This document shows, one piece after another, positions 32,807-42,403 of a stretch of DNA of 64,000 bases. Every line of letters starts with the position of its first letter. Positions within the stretch are counted from its first letter, which is position 1. Position numbers and translations under genes: made by a program. Source of the DNA: Halichoerus grypus (taxonomy: Eukaryota; Chordata; Mammalia; Carnivora; Phocidae); the NCBI RefSeq assembly GCF_964656455.1, contig NC_135717.1, positions 143,172,308 through 143,236,307 of the forward strand, read 5' to 3'. Below the pieces are notes generated by a model, which had not been told where the DNA came from, ran no database searches, and worked only from the letters and a program-made list of their open reading frames with translations.

Positions 32807-35742
32807 ATGTCACTGAATGTGAATTTGAAAGAAATTCCTAGCAGTATACCATTATACAGTATTTCCAACACACAGATACAATTAATGTATATAATTTCAA
32901 GAGCATAGATAATAATAAAATATCAAATAGGTAATATTAAAACCATTAATGGCCAAAAAATCAGGAAATGATGAGACCTGATTAATTAGTACCTAAATAA
33001 TTTACTTAATTATAATTTTGTTTAATTTTTAATAATGGCTGTGTTTTACAAGGAGCTTTCAAAATTCCTGAATTTAATAATTGACCCTGGTGAACTGGGA
33101 GGGCTGGTTCTGAGTGGTCCTCATGGTATAAACATGCCTTGTTTCAGTTGCCTCTAAACCAACAATCTCATTCTTGTCCTTGAATGACTTGAGATAGCTC
33201 AGTGCCTTTAAAGTAAGTCTCACTCTGTCTCTCTGTTATACATAAGCTGACTCATGTCTGATTTTGGCCATTTGTAACATAGGTAGGTGTTTTACTAGGG
33301 CTTAGCTCTCACTACAATTTTCAAGATAGTAGAAAAAGAAATATAAAAGAAGCCTTTAATAGTATTTCTGTTTTACTGATTCCTTGTGTAAAGTATTGTG
33401 GTTAACTCTGATATAAACTAACTTGAGTTTTTTTTCCCCCTCATGATTGCTCATACCAATTATCCTTTCACCATCCAGGCAGCCACAAGAGCTGTGCTTA
33501 GGAAGAGCTTTTGCTGATGGGCCAGTGAGAATATAACCAAGGGCCAGTGAGACTATAACCAAGAAGAAAGCATTGCTCATCTTCAAGGTTCAAATTAGGC
33601 TTTTTAAGAAGTCCATTGTATAAGCTATAGTCTTGAAAACAAGTGTTTCTCTTATAGAAGCTAAGCTTTTTTGAGTAATAATAGACTTTGATGATCTCCA
33701 AAGACTAAGATCCTTGGAGTTCTCAAGCATAGTGTTTATGGATAAATCAGAGGATGAGGAGGGATGTATGACAATGTAAGAACAATTTCCTATCTACGGA
33801 AGATAGAAAAGTGAGACTAATGGGTAATAAGGGAAAATCATTGAGGAAATGGCTGGAATTTAGATTGTGGATCCCTGAAAGGTGCTCAAGGATTCCACAT
33901 TGCTGGAATTGGGGGTGGTGTATAGTAGCATAATGAAAACTGTGATAGAAGCCCAACCATATTTGAGAGTCTCCCAGAATATAAAAGACTACAAGTTTTC
34001 ACAAGGTACTCCTGCAAGTTTCCAACATGGTCCCTGAGCAATAAAGCAGAATGACTGAGGGGGGTGTCCCAGTGCCTGGTTCTGAGAGCAGTGTCACAGA
34101 TTCCCCCAGCCCCAAGTAGAAGAGAGGAAATGCTGAGGCCAGCGGACTACAAAAAGCCTAATAGTGGGGGAAAGGTTGCATGATATACATTCATAATAAC
34201 CAGAGATTATTGCAGCACTAGGACTTTGGCAGTGAAAGCAACAAAGACCAACTGCCTATTTCTGGATTCAATGAATTACCCCCAGGAGAGGCCAGGGACA
34301 ACAGAAGAGTGTAGTTGGATCAGAGGTTCCCACTTGCCAATGTTGGCATTGGTCAGGAATTCACGGTGCCTCTACAGAGGACAGGAGAAAGAGAAGAGGA
34401 TGAGAAACAAAGTCTGAATTAACTCAGTACCCTCAAGGTGACTACATTTCACAGTGGAAGTGATTGGGTTCTCCTGAATTGATAAGATTTTATTTTCTAC
34501 CTTTAGCAGTCACAGGCCTTGTGAACAAAATTGCATTGTGTTGTATATAGAGAAACATTAAAAGTTACCTTTTTCATACCTGAGATTTTTTCAAAATAAC
34601 TTCTATAAGTACTTCGCACTAGAAATTTCTGGTTCAGTTTACAATTAGGAATAGGGATCATAGGATCCTAAGTATTCCTTGTGCCATTTTCTAGCCTAAG
34701 GTAGAATCTGAGAATTACCAAAGTACAACCTTAGTTTGTCTTTGGGATTTAAGAAAAAAAGTAGAATCTGAGAATTACCAAAGTACAACCTTAGTTTGTC
34801 TTTGGGATTTACCAACGATTGTGGGGCTATATTCTTTTCATATAAATATATAGGAACCATAAATACTTTTGAGGCAACAGTTTTTGCCATCCAATTTTGA
34901 TATTTCCATTAGCATTTAAAGATTGGAATAGGTTCAAAGTAAAATTTATCATTTGCCTATTATAAATATTTTTGTCCAAGTCCAAGGTAAGTGTAGTGTC
35001 ATAATAGATACAACAAATATTAGACATTTTTAAGAGAAAGGAATAACAGAAAAAAGAATTGCCTGTGGGTTATGAAATTCATCCTCAAAAGATTCTGATC
35101 CAAATTCTGATTCTGGTCTAGGACAAGTCTTAGGAATGTTCCTATCAACAAGTAGCTGTCTCGGGTAGTAATGTTGCAAAGAAAAGAACCAACTCTATAA
35201 ATCTAAGCACAAAAATGGTCTTAGACACATTTGAGATAGTTCATAGCATTCCACAGTAAGTTGAAGGAGCAGGCTTTGCAAAGGAGAGACATTAGGAAGC
35301 TCAGTTGATCTCGGTAACAGTAATTAGTAAAGTTTCTCTGGGGTACTTCTTTCAAAAAAAAAAAATGAATTACACTCTTACTGAGTCTCTGCCTTTCTGA
35401 AGATTCAAACTCTAAGGAAAGAGCATTTGATAGGCGAAGTTTGGGTCTTATGTCCTCCAGTTGGCCAGAGGAAGTGAAGAAACTTGGGCAGTTCCACTAA
35501 AGGGGAAAGGTAGATCCCCAAAATAAAAGTAGGGGCTATTATTAGAAGAATGAAGTCTTGATGATAGGAAGGCAAAACCACAGTTGTCCATCACAGTACC
35601 CAGGTAACTCAGATGCGGTAATGAAAACCACATGTCTGGAAAAATTGCCATTGGCTGGTCCACATGCAGTGGTGTTTACAAGTAATTGATCATAGCCAGT
35701 TATAGAAAGAATGCCATTGAAGATTCTATGATGATATCTGTA
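32807..35742. other. Mostly unassigned sequence containing two small tandem duplications
   Basis: No gene is supported. A 22-bp tandem duplication lies at 33519-33562 within a minus-strand frame that begins with a leader-like hydrophobic stretch (33356-33586). A 50-bp duplication lies at 34701-34810. Confidence 0.4.
34701..34810. repeat. Exact 50-bp duplication with a 10-bp spacer
   Basis: The 50 bases at 34701-34750 (starting GTAGAATCTG, ending TTTGGGATTT) recur without a mismatch at 34761-34810. The spacer is AAGAAAAAAA. It is not part of a repeat family that I recognise, and its identity implies a recent event or an assembly artefact. Confidence 0.97.
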
Positions 35743-36225
35743 ATGACTTCCCAGGGCTTCCATAACAAGTGACCCCAAACTGAGTTGCTTAAAATAATGG
35801 AAAACTACTCTCTGACAGTTCTGGAGGCTAAAAGTCTGAAATCAAAGTAGAGCTGTACTTCTTCTATGAGCTCTAGGATAGAATCCTTCCTTGCCTCTGA
35901 GACCAGCTTCTAGTGGCTCCAGGCATTCCTTGGCTTGGGGTTGCATAACTCTAATCTCTGCTCCATCTTCATCTGGCCTTCTCCTCTGTGTCTTGGTACA
36001 TCTCTATTTCAGATCTCCCACTGCTTTTCCCTTATAGGGACACTTGTTATTGGATCTAGGTAGGAAAAACCCAATTCTGGAAATGATCTCATCTCAAAAT
36101 ACTTAATTACATTAAAAAGTTTCTTTTTCTAAATAAGGTCACATTCACAGGTTCCAGGGATTACAACACGGATTTATCTTTTGCTGGGGCGTGGTGGGCA
36201 CCATTCAACCCACTACCATATCCTT
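35743..36225 (-). mobile_element. MaLR (MLT1-type) LTR, minus strand
   Basis: The plus strand reads as a reverse-complemented MLT1 LTR: 'CTTAAAATAATGGAAAACTAC', 'GACAGTTCTGGAGGCTAAAAG', 'GGCCTTCTCCTCTGTGTCTT', 'TAAGGTCACATTCACAGG' and 'CACCATTCAACCCACTAC'. Close to full length, diverged, with no internal sequence. Confidence 0.8.
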
Positions 36226-36849
36226 AAAGACTTTTCAAGCTATACAATAGATTCTAGGGATGATACAACACATAACTAAAAAGGTAAATTGTGATAAGTA
36301 ACAAATAACATTTTAAGGAAAAAGAAAAAAGAAATTGCTGGGGCCAAGGTGAAGGGGTAAGCACAGTTTTTGAGGAAATGAGAGAAGACTTTATGTGCGA
36401 GTGGCGTCTCCAGTAGGTATGCATTCTAGGCAAGAAAAAAAAATACAAGAACAAAACTTTGGAAGCTGAAAAGAAGAAAATATGACCAACCATTAGGTTA
36501 GTGTAGACTTTAAACTGAAAGCAACACAAACATTGAATAATTTGATCAGAAAATAAATTTTCTAGAGGATATTGAGTACTTCACACAGTCTCCAGGAAAA
36601 CTGAGAACCACACTCAGAAGCCGGGACTAACATCACACACAGACCTGATCTTATGAAGAAATCATGCCTCCCTAACCCCCCCTCCCTGCAGTTGGGCACA
36701 GGTTGCCATATGTTATACCACTGCTACATTATACCAGACACTGCACTGCAGACTCCCACCCCATTCCTCTCTTGTGCCCTCAAAGGAAAAGTAATGTTAG
36801 ATGGATTGGCCCACATAGTACACAGAACTCAGTGATGGTGCCCTCTGTT
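36226..36849. other. No recognised feature
   Basis: Spacer between two LTR remnants. No supported feature. Confidence 0.4.
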
Positions 36850-37460
36850 ATCCCACCCTGATTTCCAGGATTGTGAATATGATGAGATACCATGACCATG
36901 ATTATGTTAGATTACATGGCACAAGGGATTAGATAGATGTATTTAAGGTTACTAATAAGTTTACCATAGAGATTATCTAGGTGGGCCTAATTTAATCAAT
37001 GAGCTTTTTTTTTTTTTTTTTTAAGAATTTTTTCTAGTTGGTAGTAGAAAGGGAAGTCAGAGACATTTGAAGGACAAGAAGGATTTGATGTGCTGTTCCT
37101 GGCTTTAAAGATGAAGTGGGCCATATAAAAGGACAGGAGAGTGGTCTCTAGGAGCTGAGAGTGACCTACCTCTAGCTAACAGCCAGGGAAGAGATGGGGA
37201 CCTCAGTCCTACTACTGCAAGGACCTGAACTCTGCCAATGCTCTGAATGAGACTGGGAGCATATTCTTATCCAGAGCCTCCATATGAGAGCCCAGCCTGG
37301 CCCACACATTGATTTTGACCTGTGAGACCTTGAACGGAGAACCCAGATAGGTCTACTCTGACTTCTGACCTACAGAACTGTGAACTAATAAATGGCTGAC
37401 ATTTTAAGCCTCTCTACTTTGGTAAGCGATTTGTTATAGCAACAGTAGAAAATGAATACA
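36850..37460 (+). mobile_element. MaLR (MLT1-type) LTR, plus strand
   Basis: 'GATTATGTTAGATTACATGGC', 'GAGATTATCTAGGTGGGCCTA', 'GGAAGTCAGAGACATTTGAAG', 'GGAGCTGAGAGTGACC', 'CCTACAGAACTGTGAACTAAT' and 'AGTAGAAAATGAATACA' follow the sense order of an MLT1 LTR. A run of about 18 T at 37005-37022 interrupts it. No internal sequence is attached. Confidence 0.85.
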
Positions 37461-38008
37461 GCCAGCTTCAAGGATGTTTTTTAGATCTTGGAACTGAGCT
37501 CAGAACTCGTCTCTCAGCACTCTCTTTTGTGGGAGTCTCTCTCTCCAGACAGATTGTGTGTGGGATTCTACCTGCTGCATTAAGGCCGGGTGCCCTCTCT
37601 CTGCTAACACTTTGGAACTCTTGCTTCAGTTCCTTCTGACTGCGTCTCCCCCATATGCCTGACAGCAGATGAATGGGACCATAGCTTACTCTCTCCTAAA
37701 AAGTCCTGAGAGGGGCTACCCAGACCTTGAAGACACAAAGCATGGAGCATATCCTCTTGTTCTTTTTGCTTCCTGAGAGCTGGAATGGGCAAAGATGTGA
37801 GTCTTCTTTTTCTCCATGCAAATTATGAATCTGTTTAGAAGGGATAGAGAAAATATCCCCTTTATTCAAGGGTCATATTAAAAATACTTAATACTCTCTA
37901 TACTAATATAAATTAAAATACAGATCAATATTTAAAACCAAGTTCCTTATTATCTAAATACACGATGTTATAAAATACTAAATAATAATAACCTATAATG
38001 CAAATCAT
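37461..38008. other. No recognised feature
   Basis: No supported feature. Confidence 0.4.
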
Positions 38009-38023
38009 TGATCAAATAATTCT

Positions 38024-38215
38024 TTTTTAAAAGATTTTATTTATTTATATGACAGAGAGAGAGATCACAAGTAGGCAGAGTGGCAGGCAGAGGGAGTGGG
38101 AGAAGCAGGCTTCCCGCTGATCAGAGAGCCTGATGCGGGACTCCATCCCAGGACTCTGAGATCATGACCTAAGCTGAAGACAGATGCTTAACCAACTGAG
38201 CCACCCAGGCACCCC
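38024..38215 (-). mobile_element. CAN-SINE, minus strand
   Basis: Full-length element with scattered substitutions in the tRNA-like head ('TGAGCCACCCAGGCACCCC' at the right). A perfect 15-bp target duplication, TGATCAAATAATTCT, is at 38009-38023 and 38216-38230. Confidence 0.96.
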
Positions 38216-38230
38216 TGATCAAATAATTCT

Positions 38231-38801
38231 AATAATTTCTAAATCATTTGTTGATTTTTATAAATTGTTGATTTTATGAATTGTTGATATAATCTTTTGT
38301 TTGACAAAGTTGTAAACAGCTAAGTAACACACCTATCAAAGTCATGATCTTGAGCCCCACCAACCTCTTTGATATCCTACTTAAAGTTATAGTCACTGGT
38401 GATATGTTATTTAATAAGTAGAGAATATCTCTTAATGTCTATTATTTGGTTCATGGTGCTGCTCTCTCAAATTATGCCTTTGCTTAAATAATACCAATTA
38501 AACTTTAAAAAATTAAACATTTTTAATACTGTGAAAAAATGTTAAGCAATCTCTATAGTAATATATAAATTTATTTATATATAAACTAATATTAAAATAT
38601 ATTCCCTTTATTATCTAAATTCTTCTGAAATTTTTACATGTTCAATATTGACTGACCCACAAGATAATTTCTTGAAATATTTATTTGATAGGCTTAATTT
38701 CATTTTTTTCCCACTTCAGTGAACAAAGCTTTACAAAATATTTTAGACAATCTTCAGGATTCAATAAATTGGAAATCTTTTTCTTCGGTTATCAAAACAA
38801 C
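38231..38801. other. AT-rich, no recognised feature
   Basis: No supported feature. Confidence 0.4.
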
Positions 38802-38813
38802 AATCACATTTTC

Positions 38814-39214
38814 TTTTTTTTTTAAGATTTTATTCTTTTTTTTAAAAAGATTTTATTTGTTTATTTGAGAGAGAGAATGAGAGAGAGAGAGAGAGCATGA
38901 GAGGGGGAGGGTCAGAGGGAGAAGCAGACTCCCTGCTGAGCAGGGAGCCCGATGTGGGACTCGATCCCGGGACTCCAGGATCATGACCTGAGCCGAAGGC
39001 AGTCGCTTAACCAACTGAGCCACCCAGGCGCCCGATTTTATTCATTTTTTGACAGAGAGAGACAAAACGAGAGGGAACACAAGCAAGGGGAGTGGGAGAG
39101 GGAGAAACAGGTCTCCTGCTGGGCAGGGAGCTGGATGCGGCTCGATCCCAAGATGCCGGGATCATGACCTGAGCCTAGGGCAGATGTTTAACGCCTGAGC
39201 CACCCAGGCGCCCC
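38814..39214 (-). mobile_element. CAN-SINE, minus strand, split by a second SINE
   Basis: The outer copy occupies 38814-38835 and 39044-39214, ending 'GAGCCACCCAGGCGCCCC'. Its flanks form an imperfect target duplication: AATCACATTTTC at 38802-38813 and AATCGCATTTTC at 39219-39230. The interrupting SINE is described separately. Confidence 0.93.
38836..39033 (-). mobile_element. CAN-SINE, minus strand, nested in another SINE
   Basis: Full-length inner copy. A perfect 10-bp target duplication, GATTTTATTC, at 38826-38835 and 39034-39043, comes from the tail region of the outer SINE. The inner copy is therefore younger. Confidence 0.96.
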
Positions 39215-39470
39215 AATAATCGCATTTTCATATAGCTAACAGGTTACTAATTTCTATTGAGATGACACTTCTATTTCAAATGATACAATTTTTTACATTG
39301 CTATAATGTCATTTGCTTCACTTTCACAGTTTCCTTTAATTTGATATTTAACCATTCTCATCATTTGTTTATTGCTGTCAGCTTTTGTAGCTGAGATATG
39401 TTTTTTCTTATACAGCTAAAGACTATATTAACTCTCTGCTGGACTCTCACTTATTAAAACTAAATCTCTA

Positions 39471-39529
39471 GGGGCACCTGGGTGGCTCAGTCGGTTAAGT
39501 GTGGGACTCTTGATTTCAGCTCAGGTCAT
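39471..39529 (+). mobile_element. CAN-SINE head only, 3'-truncated
   Basis: Only the first 59 bases are present, from 'GGGGCACCTGGGTGGCTCAG' to 'CAGCTCAGGTCAT'. The B-box region, CT block and A tail are absent. Loss of the 3' end is unusual for a retroposed SINE and points to a later deletion. Confidence 0.9.
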
Positions 39530-40646
39530 ACACTGCCTATTAAAGTCCAAATATTCTTCCAGTTTTTATTATTTTTCTCCAAGATGTTCTGACATGTTAA
39601 CTCTCTTCAGAATTTATTTGATATATGAGAGTAAATAAAAGTTTACTGAGAAAATATTTAAAGTGATTTATATCACCCAGTGATAATTCAGTACAGGGAC
39701 TAATAAATACAGTGCTATATTAAAATATCTGGAAAATTTTCTAAAATTTTGTCTAGACCTCTCCCCTTTCTCCTATATCATTCCTCTAACACCATCTATG
39801 CAAAGCTCAATGAGATTTTCACATAATTTTTCTCATTGGAACTTTTTCTCAAGTAATAAAATTAGATGTTATTTTGGCTATTCTTTTAGATCTACAAGAT
39901 CAAAAAAAGTACTAAACTGTATTTTAAATCATAAACTTCAGATTTTAAGCAAATTATTAAAACATTTTAATGTGAAACAGTTGGTGCTTTATTAATTTAA
40001 AATTTTAAATTTTGTTGCCTTGATATTTCAGTTATCTGAGAAGTGTTATCTCATTACTGTAGATAAATGTTTTGCATCCAAAAAGACTTACATATCTAGA
40101 TTGCAGTTTTATGTTCATTTTGATATTATTCTTTCTTTACGTTCTATTAAATAGTATATATCTGAAAATGCTTGATTGTCTTTCAACCATCTATCAAATA
40201 GTGTTAAAAATTCTTATGGCACTTTGTAAGATTTTTTTTGTTTGTTTTATTGACACTGATTACCACAATTTGTTTTTCAATTTTCCAAATATGTTATTAG
40301 ATGAAACAGTTCTTTTCCAACTTTTCTTTATTAGAATCATGAGCTTTAACAAAACATGAGTGTGATTCTTAAAAAATACATTGTGGAACACTTTTAATTG
40401 GAATAATGCAAACTTGGGGACCATCTGCATCAACCTTTATGTCACTAACAAAAACCAAGATCAGGTTGTGTTTTTTTTTTAGTCAGATATGCACATTATT
40501 CATTTGTTTGTACCACTTCTTACATGGCATTAGTCATTCCAAGTTGTTTTGATTGTTATAGGTTCAGGCTATGATTTAATGTTTATTTCATTTCTTCTGG
40601 ATTACCCTATAGATTAAGAAGATTCAGATTTAAAAAATCTGAAATT
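39530..40646. other. AT-rich, no recognised feature
   Basis: The T-rich plus strand gives a hydrophobic 95-codon frame (40072-40359) that I attribute to composition. Confidence 0.4.
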
Positions 40647-40661
40647 CACATTAAGAAATTT

Positions 40662-40857
40662 TTTTTTTAAAGATTTTATTTATTCATTTGACAGAGAGAG
40701 AGATAGCGAGAGCAGGAACACAAGCAAGGGGAGTGGGAGAGGGAGAAGCAGGCCTCCGGCTGAGCAGGGAGCCCGACGTGGGACTCAATCCCAGGACCCT
40801 GGGACCATGACCCAAGCCGAAGGCAGATGCCCAACAACTGAGCCACCCAGGCGCCCC
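40662..40857 (-). mobile_element. CAN-SINE, minus strand, left member of a head-to-head pair
   Basis: Full length, poly-T at the left and 'GAGCCACCCAGGCGCCCC' at the right. Target duplication CACATTAAGAAATTT at 40647-40661 and 40858-40872 is perfect; the right copy was itself used as the target of the next SINE. Confidence 0.96.
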
Positions 40858-40877
40858 CACATTAAGAAATTTATCTA

Positions 40878-41078
40878 GGGGCGCCTGGGTGACTCAGTCA
40901 TTAAGCATCTGCCTTCGGCTCAGGTCATGATCCCAGGGTCCTGGGCTCAAGCCCCGCATCAGGCACCCTGCTTGGCAGGAAGCCTGCTTCTCCCTCTCCC
41001 ACTCCCCGTGCTTGTGTTCCCTCTCTTGCTGTGTCTCTCTCTGTCAAATAAATAAAATCTTTAAAAAAAAAAAAAAAA
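40878..41078 (+). mobile_element. CAN-SINE, plus strand, right member of a head-to-head pair
   Basis: Full length, from 'GGGGCGCCTGGGTGACTCAG' to an A run of about 18. Target duplication AAGAAATTTATCTA at 40864-40877 and 41079-41092 is perfect. Confidence 0.97.
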
Positions 41079-41092
41079 AAGAAATTTATCTA

Positions 41093-41524
41093 AACTTTGG
41101 AGTCCCTTAAATTTAGGAGTTGACTTTAAATATTTTATTGTAAATTCTCAAATGGCCAGCATATACTTGGCCCTTTGATGTTCTGAAATTTGTCATAACA
41201 GTAAGTTAATTCAGTAACTCTAAGGCCATTCTCTACTCAATAGTCTGTCCCAAATTTTGTCAAACTCTGCTTTCTAATAACTAATCAAGGTTCTACAAGG
41301 AGATAAAGAGATAGTATAAAATAAAATTACTAACAACATAGAGATGACCAGAATTTCAATATAAACCTTGCCTATTATGAATTTCCTGGGGAAAGATTAA
41401 GTTTCAAAATTTAATCTCACTGGAAGTTTTAGTCTAAAAACACAAATTCAGAAATCGAATTGCCTTGCCCTTGTGGGCTAAACTTTCAAAGAAATGAAAA
41501 TACAAAAGCCATAAGTTAAAGTCC
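41093..41524. other. No recognised feature
   Basis: No supported feature. Confidence 0.4.
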
Positions 41525-41535
41525 AAAGGAGTTAA

Positions 41536-41728
41536 TTTTTTTGTTTTGTTTTTGTTTAAAGATTTTATTTATTTATTTGAGAGAGAGAGCACGAGAGGGG
41601 GAGGGTCAGAGAGAGAAGCAGACTCCTTACCGAGCAGGGAGCCCTATGCGGTACTCAATCCTGGGACTCCGGGATCATGACCTGAGCCGAAGGCAGACAC
41701 TTAACCGACTGAGCCATCCATGCGCCCT
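41536..41728 (-). mobile_element. CAN-SINE, minus strand
   Basis: Full length, ending 'GAGCCATCCATGCGCCCT'. A perfect 11-bp target duplication, AAAGGAGTTAA, is at 41525-41535 and 41729-41739. Confidence 0.96.
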
Positions 41729-41739
41729 AAAGGAGTTAA

Positions 41740-42203
41740 AATTTAAAATCAAATGTACTTGTCCCTATGAATTAAAATTCAAATAAATTAAAGTCAGAAT
41801 TCATGCTTCCTAACTTCCTTTTCTACTCAGTCTTAGCCAGTAAGGTTTCATGGTGATTATTTAGCAGCCCAAGCGAATGCTTTCTCCTACTAGAAATGAC
41901 AGAGCTCCTTCAGGACCTCAGAGGAAAGAATCCAAAAAGTTAATAGGACATCAAATGTTCTAGCACTTCTTGATCCCCAAAATTTATGAAATAAGCCAAT
42001 ACTCAGGCTTGATGCAGTTCCCTAAACCCAGTCTTTAGTGTTTTCAAAGACCATAGCAGAAATGCAATCATTCATGAGGAACGGAGGAGAGAGGGAGAAC
42101 CCCTTGTGAATTTCAACCTCACATGGGTGTTCATCAGTCTGTGGTCAGCTGTCCAGGGTCTACACCTAGGGTCCTTACACATAGTTGGAAGAAATTTCTC
42201 ATC
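41740..42203. other. No recognised feature
   Basis: No supported feature. Confidence 0.4.
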
Positions 42204-42219
42204 AAGAAATTAATTTTGG

Positions 42220-42387
42220 GCACCTGGGTGGCTCAGATGGTTGGGCATCTGCCTTTGGCTCTGGTTATGATCCCAGGGTCCTGGGATTGAGTCCCGCATC
42301 GGGCTCCCTGCTCGGCGGGGAGCCTGCTTCTCCCTCTGCCTCTCTCTGTGTCTTATGAATAAAATAAATAAAAACCAAAAAAAAAAA
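42220..42387 (+). mobile_element. CAN-SINE, plus strand, shorter variant
   Basis: This copy goes from 'GGCACCTGGGTGGCTCAG' to a short 'CTCTCTGTGTCTTATGAATAA' block and an A tail. A perfect 16-bp target duplication, AAGAAATTAATTTTGG, is at 42204-42219 and 42388-42403. The end block marks a different subfamily from most neighbours. Confidence 0.96.
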
Positions 42388-42403
42388 AAGAAATTAATTT
42401 TGG

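Noticed and set aside
40072..40359. Hydrophobic 95-codon frame that looks like a membrane protein
   Set aside because: The T-rich plus strand yields Phe and Leu codons by composition. No conserved motif or gene context is present.
40878..40950. tRNA gene-like A and B boxes at the heads of the SINEs
   Set aside because: These heads belong to dispersed SINEs with CT blocks and A-rich tails. The same head occurs about 21 times, and none folds into a complete tRNA with the flanks expected of a gene.
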